Below, in pieces: positions 52,240 through 64,000 of a stretch of DNA of 64,000 nucleotides. The stretch comes from Perca fluviatilis. Its lineage: Eukaryota > Chordata > Actinopteri > Perciformes > Percidae. Numbering within the stretch: the first letter of the stretch is position 1; each line of letters opens with the position of its first letter. The position numbers and the translations under genes are program-made. The stretch lies in the NCBI RefSeq assembly GCF_010015445.1, contig NC_053134.1, positions 14,914,629 to 14,978,628 on the forward strand, written 5' to 3'. The notes beneath the pieces are model-generated. The model searched no databases and was not told where the DNA came from. It was given only the letters and a program-made list of their open reading frames with translations.

Positions 52240-52545
52240 CATTGAATAATGGCCAGAAAAGTGTTTTTGCAGAACATTATGATGTGACACACAGTGACAT
52301 TCACCTTTGAACATCAAAATCTAATCAGTTTATCATTGAGTCCAAGTGGACGTTTGTGCCAAATTAGAAAGAAACTCTCTCCATTGGTTCTCGAGATATC
52401 ATGTTTGCAAGAATGGGATGGACAGATGGACGGACAGAAAGACGGATGTACTAATGTTCGGATGGCTGGATGACAACTCAAACACATAATGCCTCCGGCC
52501 ACAGCTGTCACGGGTGCGGAGGAATAATAAAAAGCCCTTAACCCC
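52240..52545 (+). repeat. Dispersed repeat with GCCTCCGG...CGGAGG hairpin end
   Basis: Reads ttcacctttgaacatcaaaa, then tctcgagatatcatgtttgc, a run of GGAC/GGAT words (gatggacggacag) and finally atgcctccggccacagctgt followed by cgggtgcggaggaataat. This order matches a repeat I recall from many teleost introns. The end can form a hairpin. The class is unknown to me. Confidence 0.6.
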
Positions 52546-54838
52546 GATACCGACATTAAGTGACACATGCTTTATCACTCCCATCTGTCTCTCAGCAATC
52601 AAAGGTGCCCACGTCCTCCGCCGTGGTCTCCGTATCATTCCTCGACCTCATCTCACGCTTTCCTTTTCATCTCTACTCCCTCGCTCCCCTGCCGTCTCTC
52701 CCCAGCTCGATTCCTCTCTTCACTTATTTACACCTCTGTTCCAACACCCCCGCAGGTGTCCTGTCCTGTGTCCCCTCAAAGCTCCATACTCCGCTGCCTG
52801 TACACATCTCCTGAACTTTTATCTATTCAGAGAGCAAGGCAATGACTTTGATCGCTTAACATCAAAAGTAGGCAAGCAAATGTGGAGTCCTTCTACAGAA
52901 AGCAGCTTTGGTTGCAATCACCTTAGCATTTTCAGTCAGTCATTGTAATTAGAGGTTTAGGTTATCATTGTTTGGTTCACAGAAATTAGCTTGTCGTCCT
53001 TTTTGGGAAATTTGATGTCTCTAAATGCATAAATGTGTGCCACCTAGAGTAACTTGCCTCCATCTCACTCAGTTTGGCTCTTTCTTGACACACATTTGCA
53101 TCAGCTCAATTTTTTTCCACATTGTATTTGAATGGAGGGTTTTAATATTGCTGTCTGTCTTTGTGTGCCCTCTCAATCTTAGTCTGGTTTGTTAATAACT
53201 CAACAAAAAAGCTAGAAAAAGAGCAACAGAATCCATGTTTGTGGCTTAAAAGACAATTGTGATTGTGGTCACCTCTGTATCTCTCCCTCTCGCTCCCATT
53301 TTCCCCATGTCATTCTCACCAATTCTCCCCCTCTCTTCACATCTCCTTTAACAATCTCCCATGCTCTTTCACACATTTTTGTTGCTCTGCTCCACTGTGC
53401 CTCACTCTGTACCACATTGTGTTTTTAAGTGAGTACGTTGAAACCAAGAGGAAAGTGGGATATGCCATGCTTTGTTCAGCTCCTTTTTTTTCCTTCTCTC
53501 GGTCGTGTCTTGGCTGCTTCAATCCCTTCCCCTCAAACAATCATACTCATGCCCCATCACTTGTCACATAACTTGATGAACTGTACCTTGCAACAACATG
53601 TAACCCAACACTGAAGTAATAGCCTGAAGAAGCAGATGGTGAATGCCAACATGCATTAGTAAGGTAACAATGCTCATGTTTAGCATTGATACGTCAGCTG
53701 CTCTTTTATTTTACCTGCTACTTTTGAAATGTTGAGGTGACTGCCTTGATTGGCCGAAACCTTAGCTCATGAATGGCTGTGTAAAAGCAACAATAAGCAT
53801 ACTGAACATTCCTGAAGAACCTTTTTTAAGTAGCAGACGAGATTTGGGCCTGCACACACATTGATAAGGTATTACAAATCCTATTTATTACTTTTTGTCA
53901 AAAAAAGTGCTCTTAAATGCTTAAAGTTGCTTTAATTCCCACTATTAAGATTATACTGCTTGTCTGAGGTTTATTTATGCAAAACAAAGCACCACTATTT
54001 CAAGGCAAGTTAATACTATTCCGGTATTAGACATGACATTTACCCTGTCCAATTTTGAACACTTTGTTTAGCTCATGTTTGGTTTTGTGATTAAAGCTGC
54101 TCTAAACCATAATTTTCCATAATAATAATGTGTAATATGGACGCCATAAGAGGAGAGTAAATATTGGACAAAAACATGGCTCTAAATGAATATAATAAAT
54201 ATGTGGGATGTGTAAACAGGCAATCGTTTGCTTTACCATATCGACTTTATATAGTGATTATGTCAGTGTTCTGTTCACAACTTCCATATTCATCCGTTTT
54301 TCTAGGTAACCAAGGCTGTAACAGCATATGAAAGTTCAGTGTATTGGGTATTGGGTACCCGTGTGTGTACTCTGCCGGTGTGTTCATCCTTCTCAGCCCC
54401 AACCTCCCTGTGCGTTTCTAATGTGCTTTGTCTAGAGAAATTTCTACATCGTTTCAAATCTCCCTCTCTTAATGATGACAGTAATGAAAGGTGATGGAGC
54501 CGCTGTCACACGTTTGCACATATCTGCCTTAAGTAGACCGAAAACTATGGTTAGACACACTTCTCCAACTCCAGCACACACAGAAACACAAACACAACAA
54601 AGCATGTTGGTTGGATTATATTAAGACATATAGAGCTGCAGGGAGGGATATTGGGTGGATTTACAATATATTTCTGCAACTCAGCATTGGGCGGTGAACT
54701 CATAATTGAGATTTCAGTACACAGACATAATACAAGGTGTTAACAGAGTCAACTTTTGCCATGTCAGTCTCTCCATGGACATGCATTGTGCCATATTTTT
54801 TATCCTAGCACCAATTATAGGTGCAGAGTGCGGGACTT

Positions 54839-54903
54839 TATGTATGTATGTATGTATGTATGTATGTATGTATGTATGTGTATGTATATATATATATATA
54901 TAT
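54839..54903 (+). repeat. (TATG)n(TA)n microsatellite
   Basis: About ten TATG units pass into TA repeats, directly against the hAT-like element at 54904. Confidence 0.97.
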
Positions 54904-55546
54904 TAAGGGTGTGACGAGATCTCGTTTTACGAGATCTCGCGAGATCTCGCGTGACGAGATTTCTCGTCGAGGTGAAAAGAGTGAAAGAGTGACAGACAAG
55001 ACGAACACAATATGTAAACATTGTAAGAAAGAAATGCCGTACTACTAACTACTGCACCCGCGAGCTGTGGTGGTGCTGTAAGTGTTTTTGCGTAGTGCTC
55101 GTGTTAGCCGCGGTATACGGCATTTCTTTCTTACAATGTTTACATATTGTGTTCGTCTTGTCTGTCACTCTTTCGCCGTTTATTATTTCCGCAGGAAAAC
55201 CAAAATGTTGCCACACAAATGATTTAAAAGTGGCAGGGGGATTTTCAATAGTAATTCCACGCTCCATCACGCTGACATCACATCGCCTCACGAGACAACT
55301 TTTCACCTCGACGAGAAATCTCGTCTCGTTCTCATGAACCCAATCTCGTGATGTGTTTCGTCTCGTGGAGTAAGCGTCTCGCCCCCCTAACTGTACCTAA
55401 CCTTGGTTCTCTGAGTAAAGACTATTTTTCCCAGTCATATTTCTTAACTGAAGTTTTCTTTAAATTAGTGTTAAAATCGCGTCTCGCTCTCGTGACCCCA
55501 ATCTCGTGTCTCGTCTTGTCTCGTGAGCGAGTGTCTCGTCACACCC

Positions 55547-55549
<3 letters not shown>
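54904..55549. mobile_element. hAT-derived fold-back element with BED zinc-finger fragment
   Basis: Left end TAAGGGTGTGACGAGATCTCG-like and the inverse of the right end (TAGGGGTGTGACGAGACACT) match, and the element lies inside TA-repeat DNA on both sides, which hides any target duplication. On the minus strand 55306-55049 encodes FKSFVWQHFGF, then CKHCKKEM and QKHLQHHHS, a C2H2-type BED finger of the kind at the N-terminus of hAT transposases. The end of that exon is repeated inverted: 54983-55041 is a perfect 59-bp reverse complement of 55116-55174, and 54953-54979 of 55299-55325. No catalytic region remains. Confidence 0.85.
55049..55306 (-). pseudogene. hAT transposase N-terminal (BED zinc-finger) fragment
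   Basis: The 85-residue open frame contains a BED-type finger: CKHC as the cysteine pair and HLQHHH as the histidine part, after the aromatic FKSFVWQHFGF segment. It stops 3' of the finger and has no RNase-H-like catalytic domain or hAT dimerisation region, so it is a remnant. Whether the methionine used is real is unknown; the protein family match is by motif only. Confidence 0.75.

Positions 55550-55618
<69 letters not shown>
55550..55618 (+). repeat. (TA)n microsatellite
   Basis: Pure TA tract of about 34 units immediately after the hAT-like element; it and the TA tract at 54884-54903 were probably one array before insertion. Confidence 0.98.
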
Positions 55619-55622
<4 letters not shown>

Positions 55623-57013
55623 CGAATTAACATTGAATTAATATTTACATCTGCAGCCATCAAGAGCCAATGAGCATGGAATGTAAAATAAAACACACCA
55701 ACATTTTCAGCAGAGAAAAAAATAAAAACACACTCGTCTCCTAAAGCATCCTATAACCCTCTACTGCTTTGTCATTCCTCGTCTTCTCTCTCATCTAGCC
55801 CCGGGACTGATGAGTTGATTTCTTTTGTGTTATTTCCAGCTGTCTGTTTCAGTCCATCTGTCAGTCTCTCTCTGAGAGGGACAGTAATATGATTTCTACC
55901 ATTGGACATCGCACTTTTTTCCAATAGGGTTTAGTCTATCTATCAATCTGTCTCTTTTTGTAAGGAGGGCAGTAACACAATATTATCCCAGGCCATAAAA
56001 GCCTACCTACCTACCTGCCTGACTTTCTTTCTGTCCAATTGTGCGCCCATTGAAACTGAGGGTTTTCAATGTGACAGTTGTGGTTTGAAGGATAATCCAA
56101 ATGCTATTTGTCATTTTGACAAACTAAACATAATTGCTGCCCTGCAACACAGTTACTCACATTAATTGAATCATCATCATCAGCACAATCAGCAGCATTA
56201 ATTTAGGGAAAGTGGCTGCTTAACTGAGCGCACAAGCCACAAAATAACACCCGTAGGAAATTTAAACCAGCCAGCTTGACGTTGATTGGAAGGTGGTACT
56301 GAGCAGCCAAGGACAGGCTGGAGAAACCTTAGGTAGTCAATCATGTAAGTGGATCAGCACACATCTGGCTGTATTATACAAGTGGTATTAAACTTCCTCA
56401 AGGGCCACCACAGAACAAATTTAGTGCCGTTTCTGCTCTTTCTTGGTTTCTCTTCCCATACTACACTATTTGGCAACTGATGATTTTGTCTCTAAGACTA
56501 CAATCCAGCGTCACCTACGCTGAATTGGCGTGCTGTATATATACAATTTATTGTGTCTGATCAGCTCACTGTTGCAGTTTTGTTGTAAACACTAATATAA
56601 GTCCATATATTCTTTGTAGGACATTTTTACAGACAAGAAATGCAATTGTGCAAATAGCAATAATTTGTTTTGGTTAGAGAGGAAAATAAATGCTTTCCCT
56701 GAGTGTCGTGATCTCAATTCTCAATAAAGAAAATTGTGACTCTTATTGTATCAAGTATCGTGCACCTCTACAGCGGATAGAAATTAGTCGCTTTATAGGG
56801 AAATTCCAGCACAGTTAACCTGTAACATGATGCTGTACCCTGCTCAGAGCCAGAATACATTAAACTAAAGACAAAAGTATTAGTAGTATTCTGAAAACAT
56901 CATGGAAATTTCCATAGGCCACAATGGACAGCTGTATGTCTCAATGTCTGTCAATCTGCCAGCCAACCTTCAGGCATGTCTTCCTCTCTGTTTATCTTGT
57001 CCCTGTGCAGACC

Positions 57014-57014
57014 C

Positions 57015-57048
<34 letters not shown>
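57014..57048 (+). repeat. (GTCT)n microsatellite
   Basis: About nine GTCT units. Confidence 0.97.
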
Positions 57049-57049
<1 letters not shown>

Positions 57050-57582
57050 AGCCTGGAAGAGACACAGCTATCACACATTATCCTGCGACACAGCATTTTT
57101 TCTCTGGACTGTTATCGAAAAACACCCAAGTGGTTGAAAAAGGGATGCATGACTGTGACCCTCCTACAATGAAACAATGAAAAAAAAAAAAGAAAGTGAC
57201 GATATGCAGAATGACACCCCTCTTCACTTCACATAAATTTTTTCTGTCCTCTCTCCTTCTGGTACTTATGTCCTCTACTTTCCTTTCTCTAATGTAGTTT
57301 ATCTTGAGTTCCAGCCTACTCTACTGGGTCTGCCTCCATCCTGTTGTACTCCACTTTATTGTACTACATTCGCATTGACGATATCTTATACTGGACATGT
57401 AAAAATAAAAAAACTTAATAAACCCCATTAAAACAACTCTAATATGCTCCACTTTACTTTTGCGTGGTCAAGGGTAGGCTTTGTGGATGCTGAAATTGCA
57501 TTGACTGCACTAATTGCACGTCTATTCTTTTGTTTTCTCTTTCTCTTATGGGATGTATGAAAAGATCAGAGGGAAGGCAGAA

Positions 57583-57584
<2 letters not shown>

Positions 57585-57677
<93 letters not shown>
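57585..57677 (+). repeat. (TG)n microsatellite
   Basis: Pure TG tract of about 46 units, at the left of dispersed repeat copy B. Confidence 0.99.
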
Positions 57678-57679
<2 letters not shown>

Positions 57680-57870
57680 GCAGCAGGCTGCCAACAGGGA
57701 GCTTCAAAGCCCTCACACACACAAACTATGTATGTATGTATGTATTTATATTATGTATGTATGCATGTGTGCAAAATGTACAAATCCAGGTACAAAAATG
57801 ATACAAAGTACAAAGCAGACTGCAGCCACACCTCCAGTACAGTACTTATATCCACACACACCAATTTCTA
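57678..57870 (+). repeat. Dispersed repeat, copy B, with core in the opposite orientation
   Basis: The core at 57680-57711 (gcagcaggctgccaacaggg onward) is the exact reverse complement of 41902-41933. It is followed by a CA stretch, TATG repeats, then gtgtgcaaaatgtacaaatc and ctccagtacagtacttatat, which match copy A directly. The TATG array is absent from copy A. Confidence 0.8.
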
Positions 57871-58654
57871 TGTGCATCATTCACACATAAACACTTATAG
57901 TTGAAGAGGCTGATGGCAGGGTTGCGTAGAGGTTAACAACATTTTGGCGTTGTCCACTATTATACAGTATATGCACTTTGACTGGCAGCCCACATCTCCT
58001 CTCTACCTTTCATCTTCATGTCTGCTGCTTCACTTACTTTTGATCTCTGTCGCACACAAATACTTACACACCGTTTTCTTCCTCGTACACACTTGCTCAT
58101 GATTTAAGTCTTACTGCTTTCCTCCTTAGAGCTCTTTTTTCAGTCTAGTTATATATTTCTTAGGTCTCTTCAGATTCTTTGATCAGTTTGTCGGTTTCAT
58201 CTTTCCTGGTGCCACTCTCTCTTTCTGTGACTCTGCCTCTATATCTCTCGCCCTCTCTCTAAGTTTCCATCATTTATACAAAGCAGCTCTCAATTTACTG
58301 GCATTGCCAACGTCTCCACCGATCCCTCATTTCTTTCCTTCAGAGCAAACATACAAAACTGAGAGCTTAAGGCAGACATAAGAGCATACATTTTAATCAC
58401 AAACCGATAATCTACTGTATTTGTAACTAAATTATGAGGCACGAGTTTGCGTAGAAATGAGACGGTATGATAGAAAAGACGGTTATATGAGAACAGATCT
58501 TTGATGATAGAAGTGAAGTGGATAGATGAAGAAGAGAAGGGGGAGAGGACAGAAAAAAGCATAACGGTTGATTGGGGGTGTTGAAAAGAGAAGAAGTGAG
58601 AAAAGGAGGCTGAAAGAGGTAGAGATGTATAATTCATTCCCTCACCATTTCATT

Positions 58655-58676
58655 AAATATATATATATATATATAT
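58655..58676 (+). repeat. (TA)n tract
   Basis: Short TA repeat of about 11 units. Confidence 0.9.
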
Positions 58677-58820
58677 GCGCATTAGAAAGGGAGAGACCAT
58701 CCCGACTTAAGCACAATGAATCTACGGAGATCTCTCTCTCACTGATCTGCCAAGAGCAAACACACACACACCACACGGACACACCCAAACGCTGTCGCAC
58801 AAAAAGACATCGACAAATTC

Positions 58821-58866
58821 TCCCGCACACGCACACGCACACACACGCACACACACACACACACAC
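58821..58866 (+). repeat. Imperfect (CA)n tract with CG interruptions
   Basis: CACG and CACA units mixed, then pure CA. Confidence 0.9.
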
Positions 58867-60007
58867 TTCCTTGGCAGGGGGATCAACTATTACAGTGTCT
58901 CTCGGTTATTACACCTTATTCCCCCAGTGATGGATGTAACACTTTGTGGTGCTGCAAAATGTGTTTTGGAAATGTGTTTGGAATTGCTTTGTGGCACCAC
59001 TGAATGCTTTTGGAATGAGATCATAACAGGCAGAGAGCCACTGTAATACCATTGTGGAGCAAGTGGCAGGGCGCCACTTCAATGTAAGTGACTGATTGGT
59101 GTGTGTGTCTGTGTTATGTGTGCGTGTGCTGTTAAAGGTGCTTTACTTATATTTCACAGCTGCATCTGTGCGTAATATGGCGGATTGATGATTGAGCGTG
59201 TGTGTTTATGTGCATGTCACAGAGACAGTGCATGCACATCCGCATTTATAGGACTCCGACAATTAAGTGCGTGTTTACCGGCGATGACAACTGCAATTCT
59301 GCGCTAAGTGGGAGTGTAATATGGTTAGCATTATGCTGTCAGCTGAAAAACCTTGCATCTCAGACAAATCAGATTGTCTCAGTTTATACAGTTAAGGAAG
59401 CAGAGATTTAAAGCTATGAATTTTGGGGTTTCAGCTGCTACATAGAAGAAGATTATCAGGCCAGATCAAAGCATTTATGGGCAATCTATCGATGACGGGG
59501 AAATTCCCACTCGGAATATGCTTGGTGATGCTGATCTGGAAGTGTGTGGGTTTACATTTACTTTTCAACACCCCTGCCAACCTGCAGACTGATCTGAGCA
59601 CAAACATTTTTGATATATTTACTGCTTGATATTTGCAAAGTTTCTGAACAAATCTGTAGTGTACAATCATCAGTGGGATAAGGAGATGTGTTCACAAGGA
59701 AGCATCTACACAACTTTACAAAATATACATAAATTGGAGCACATTACAGTGACATTTCTGGATTGAGTAGGACAATAAAATATTTGGTTAAGTCTGTGAT
59801 AGCCTATCTGTGCCTTAAAGTGTAAAGCTGCACTGAAGCATATCTAATGATCACATACACAGAACTGTCAGGATAGTGCTAAAACCGCAGTTATCCCTGC
59901 CCGAACCCCACAGGCCATTCAGGATTAATCAATGTATCTCAGCCTCATCGATCCAGGACATGGATGCCAGCCATGCATAGATTAGGCAGGTGCGATCCTT
60001 TGACACA

Positions 60008-60017
60008 CACACGCAAG

Positions 60018-60059
<42 letters not shown>
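60008..60059 (+). repeat. (CA)n microsatellite
   Basis: CA tract of about 50 bp with early CACG interruptions. Confidence 0.95.
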
Positions 60060-60060
<1 letters not shown>

Positions 60061-60924
60061 CAGTAACAGAAGCAGATGATTCAGAAAGCTGCAATCTTGC
60101 TTATTAGGGAATATTTACTTTGATAGCATTTTTCTATTTTCCCTCCTGCAGGCTCAGCCTGAAGAAAGATTTTGTGGACCCCGGTAGAACGACTATCACC
60201 CTGATGGATGCTAACAGATTTTGAGGTTATACGCTGAAGAAAGGTACAGGGAGAGATTTTAAGCGAAGCACAAATTTTTAATGACTACTGATGGCAGAAA
60301 GAGCAAAAAATAAATGTCTGATAGCTGGAAATCCCACATGGGATATGGTTGCAGAAAAAAAAAAAAAAACTACAAAAATCCTACCAAAACTCACTTGAAA
60401 TGAATATTAAATTGAGCATGTCTAATTCAAATTGGCATTAAATATTGACTTATAGAGAGGGGGAATACAGGCTAGAAAATCACGGAGGAGGTAAGAGAGG
60501 GTAAGCATCTCTAATGTTAGCACACACAACATTAAGAGTTGAGGGGACACATGTGAGGTGTGTTTTCAAATTAATTCATCCCACACATCCTAAAGTAGGC
60601 TGAGCTTAAAGTTTAGGGAAGCCCTAAATTGATCACATTACTCAGATGATGCAGAATATTTGACTTTAAAATGGGTTTCCTGCATATTACATCACTACAT
60701 GGTATACTGTGTGTATGACGGATGGGTGGGTGCTGGTGTTCCGTGTGCTGCAACATATGACACTTTTTCTTTTTAATATCATGTGAGAAACAACGCCTGT
60801 ATCCCTAGCACACAGACATCAACAGAAACACACACACACAAACAATATCCAGGGGTCACACAAACATGACATCTGGAAGGAGATGCCCTTGGCTGAGCAC
60901 GATTTCAGCTGGACTACCTCCTTC

Positions 60925-60928
<4 letters not shown>

Positions 60929-60993
<65 letters not shown>

Positions 60994-61009
60994 GTGTGTG
61001 TGTGTGTGT
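60929..61009 (+). repeat. (TG)n microsatellite with one interruption
   Basis: TG tract of about 80 bp with one TTG interruption near 60992. Confidence 0.97.
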
Positions 61010-61111
61010 ATTCCCCAAAGATAACATCTTCCAGCAAAGACCACAAATATTCACTTGAAGGCAAAGGAAATCTGTTTCAGTAAAGTGTTTTCAAGGATGT
61101 GTGCGGCATCT

Positions 61112-61161
61112 AGATGTCACACTAGGCTGTTCACTGTAGTGAATAGCTTAGTGTGACGTCT
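61112..61161 (+). repeat. Short perfect-pairing hairpin (23-bp stem, 4-base loop)
   Basis: Arms 61112-61134 and 61139-61161 differ from perfect complementarity at three positions, all of which would be G-U pairs in a plus-strand RNA. Loop is TGTA. It may be a small MITE remnant; nothing shows it is expressed. Confidence 0.7.
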
Positions 61162-62139
61162 GCATGTAATTCATAACCATTACACACTACCATTTTAACT
61201 TAACTTCAAGACTTTTGCAGATGCCATAATGACCTTTAAACATAACAATCCATTTACAATCGGAAAGTAAAAAATAGCACAGCTTTTGCTCTGGTTAAAA
61301 ATACATTTATTCAGTCCAGCTGTTAAAAAATAAAATAAAACCGACATTTTAGCCCCCTTCACTGGCCTTCATCAGAGTACTTCACATATTTTAGTGGACA
61401 AACATACATAGGCTATTTAGTATATATCTCTTTTTTTTCCTGAAATGAAAGCAGATCAGCAGGTGATGCCAAGAAAAGGAATTGTTGAAATCCTGTGAAC
61501 TAATTAAGGGGATTTATTTCCTATAATACAGAAGGCAAAACAAATGTTTCAGAAGAATAAATTTATACCTGTGAGTATCCAATGTATCCATTTTGCTTGT
61601 CTAAACCTGCAGTGTTCATCAGAATCCCCTCCACACCTATTATACAGTATATTACCTTTCAATTCCAAAGAAAATACACTACATTAGCCTTTGATGTTTT
61701 GTGCCAAAAGACATTACTGCAGACAGTTCATCTTTGTAGAATGGTATAAACTGATTAAATCAGAAATTATTACTTTCATCCTACATGATTTATTGTAGGT
61801 AGTCATGTCATCAGTGGGGATAATGTACATCAGGCAGGGCATTATTTTTTTCTATTGAAGTGAAAGTCAGGCTGGTAAGATATTAAGATGTTTGTGAAAA
61901 TGTCACCAATGGATTAATGTTTAAAGATTGAAAGGAGTACTAGAGGGACTGACTTCCCAATGACAAATAAGATGATGAATTAAAAACAAACATAAACACT
62001 GCACCGATGTGCCTACAGTATGTGTTAAAGGAGGTAGTCCAACAGCCACATTCATACACACAAGGTGACCTCTTGATGTTTCGGGTAGCTGAAGAAAGAT
62101 GGCCTTAGGTTTACTTAATGTTCTCTTGCAGTCCCTGTC

Positions 62140-62141
<2 letters not shown>

Positions 62142-62221
<80 letters not shown>
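62142..62221 (+). repeat. (TG)n microsatellite
   Basis: Pure TG tract of about 40 units. Confidence 0.98.
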
Positions 62222-62223
<2 letters not shown>

Positions 62224-64000
62224 TGACTTCGTGTGTTCATTAATTTAAGAATGAGACATACACAGAAGCAGACAAAATGTGTATATGTGCACATTTCTCA
62301 GGTCATGATTCACAAATGGTACACATACCAGTGAATACATGCATGTGTACCAGCACCACCAGCACCACCAGCACCCATCAGACTGGTGTACGCCCAGTTT
62401 AATGTAGCTCGGCTCCACTGGGATGAGAAACTTTCTCAAGCCTCCTGCAGCACACCTGCCTCCAGAAATAAATATTTATGAGAATGCATCAGGAAGCCGA
62501 AGATACTAATTATAATATTGTGCCGACTCAGCAAACCTGGTTTGCATTCCCACCTGCCATCCTTATCGTGGAAATATTTTGCCTCTTTAGCTTGGAATCG
62601 GGACGAATCCTACTGCTGCTTACCATCAATATTCATGAACATGTCAACAGACCAAGGAAACTATTTATTATAATAGTGTGCAGACCATTATACTGTTGCA
62701 CTGCAATACAGTAGCTTGAGTCCCCACCTGGCATCCACAATCTGGAATCTTTCTTTGTCGACATCTGTCTTATCTAAAAAGATTTGTTCATCTCACTTCA
62801 ATTGTATTGCTGCAAAATGGGAGTGGATTGAAAAAAACGATTGGTTTTATTATTCTAGTACCAAAACGTTTCATTCTCATGTGCAATTTATATAATAAAA
62901 GATTGATACTTGGCGTCCGTGTGTCCATACAGTATTGCCATGGAAAATAGTATTATATAATACAACTTTGCTGTATCAATATCTTCCCCCATCCCTAACA
63001 GGTAGGTTTTTTTCAAGCTAGTGAACAATCAAAAAAAGAAAGAAAAACTTTGTATTTCAGAACAGAAGATCAAACGTGTTTGAGACACAGCTGAGGAGAT
63101 CTCATGAAAACAGAATGGATCCGGCCTGATATATGAAAAAGCATTGTGTACTTGTTACAGGGTGAAACAGACTGCCATGTACAGCAGATGGTAAGAACGC
63201 CAAAGGGAGACAACAAAGCTACTGACAAGGTTACACAAAGGCCAAGAAAAGTTCCCATTCCTTCAGTATGTTTCTGCAGCAATGTCAACTAGGCACGGTA
63301 TGTACTTCTGTGTTGCTTTTTTTTCACATACACACCTGCAGATATTCCATGCTATGGACACATGTTCACCCACACAAAAAAAACATATGACCACACACAG
63401 AGGACAGTCATATGCACACAGTCAAATGCTCTGCATCACACAGCTCATCCGCATGGCTGGGTTATTTTTAGAAAAATAACAGGGCTTGCCTTGTTTTTTC
63501 TCTTCTTTCCCCAAAGTAGAGAATATTTTGTTGAAGCAAAAGTCCTTCACAGAGGAAGGAGGAACAGGGGCTTGCGGGAATGCTGTGTGAAGTACATCTG
63601 AGAGACAGATGGTAAGAATGCAAGAGGAACAACGATCAAATAGGAATGAATGCCCAAAGTTGTTTACTAATCCCTAATGTGAAGTAACATAAAATATAAA
63701 AATATAAATTAGGAACAGAGTTTTCAAAAGGTGTCACGATCTGACTCACTCACCCACATGAGGCACGAAAATAACAGTTACATCTATATTTCAGGCTGGG
63801 GACTCTCTTATGAAGCGACACAGCAACAGTAGAATAAGCTTCACTATTTACATTACAAATTTAGGAAGAACTAAAAGTGCTGAAGAAGTGCTTGGGTATG
63901 AAAAATAAGAGGATGGTAAGAAAAAGGCACAGAAAAATGTAAGAAAAAGAAATTGCCTGAAGAATAGGAGAAATGAGTCCAATAGTGCAAAAGAAAATAA

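Noticed and set aside
61112..61161. Candidate microRNA precursor
   Set aside because: A 4-base loop and 23-bp stem are too small for a normal precursor, and no known microRNA seed was recognised; kept only as a hairpin.

Overview
This window looks like nuclear DNA from a ray-finned (teleost, probably percomorph) fish. The only cellular gene part I can support is one 217-bp coding exon at 26615-26831 on the minus strand. It encodes part of the ligand-binding domain of a group III metabotropic glutamate receptor, best matching grm8. The rest reads as the two very long introns around it: about 37 kb on the 5' side of the exon (higher coordinates) and about 26.6 kb on the 3' side. Teleost origin is supported by the many CA/TG microsatellites (several over 130 bp), an IR/DR Tc1-type transposon, fish-type L2 LINE pieces, hAT and Harbinger MITEs, and a tRNA-derived SINE family with two copies here. 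The species is not determined.

Layout. 0-7 kb holds a MITE piece (196-480), long CA/TG tracts, a 347-bp hAT MITE with an intact 8-bp target duplication (2199-2545), a short palindrome (3528-3657), and a 657-bp fold-back element whose hinge was hit by a SINE (5996-6652). 7-17 kb is mostly unique sequence with simple repeats. A Harbinger-type MITE with 34-bp perfect termini lies at 17901-18469. 22-28 kb carries very long CA arrays, a CpG-dense repeat and the receptor exon. 28-35 kb is a transposon cluster: two hAT elements with intact duplications, a GC-rich inverted element with a 16-bp minisatellite, a LINE 3' tail and a second SINE. At 37458-39088 there is a nearly intact Tc1 element whose transposase frame is closed by a single stop codon. 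40-44 kb holds CA/TG arrays and LINE fragments. 46.6-50.9 kb is a nested complex: a 5'-truncated L2 LINE interrupted by a 1.4-kb Helitron/Helentron-like repeat, 150 bp of which is also present almost unchanged inside a neighbouring MITE. 54.9-55.6 kb is a hAT derivative holding a folded-back BED zinc-finger fragment. 55.6-64 kb is mostly unique intronic sequence with microsatellites.

Apart from the receptor exon, no open frame looks like a working gene. The most interesting structures are (1) the Helentron-like repeat with internal ~355-bp units and four boxes resembling the CTCF core motif in one orientation, (2) the 149/150-bp local duplication bounded by GTCCAAA, and (3) a 32-bp core lying in opposite orientation in two copies of a repeat, in both cases between TG and CA tracts. 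Family assignments come from memory of family features and visual reading; no database search was run.
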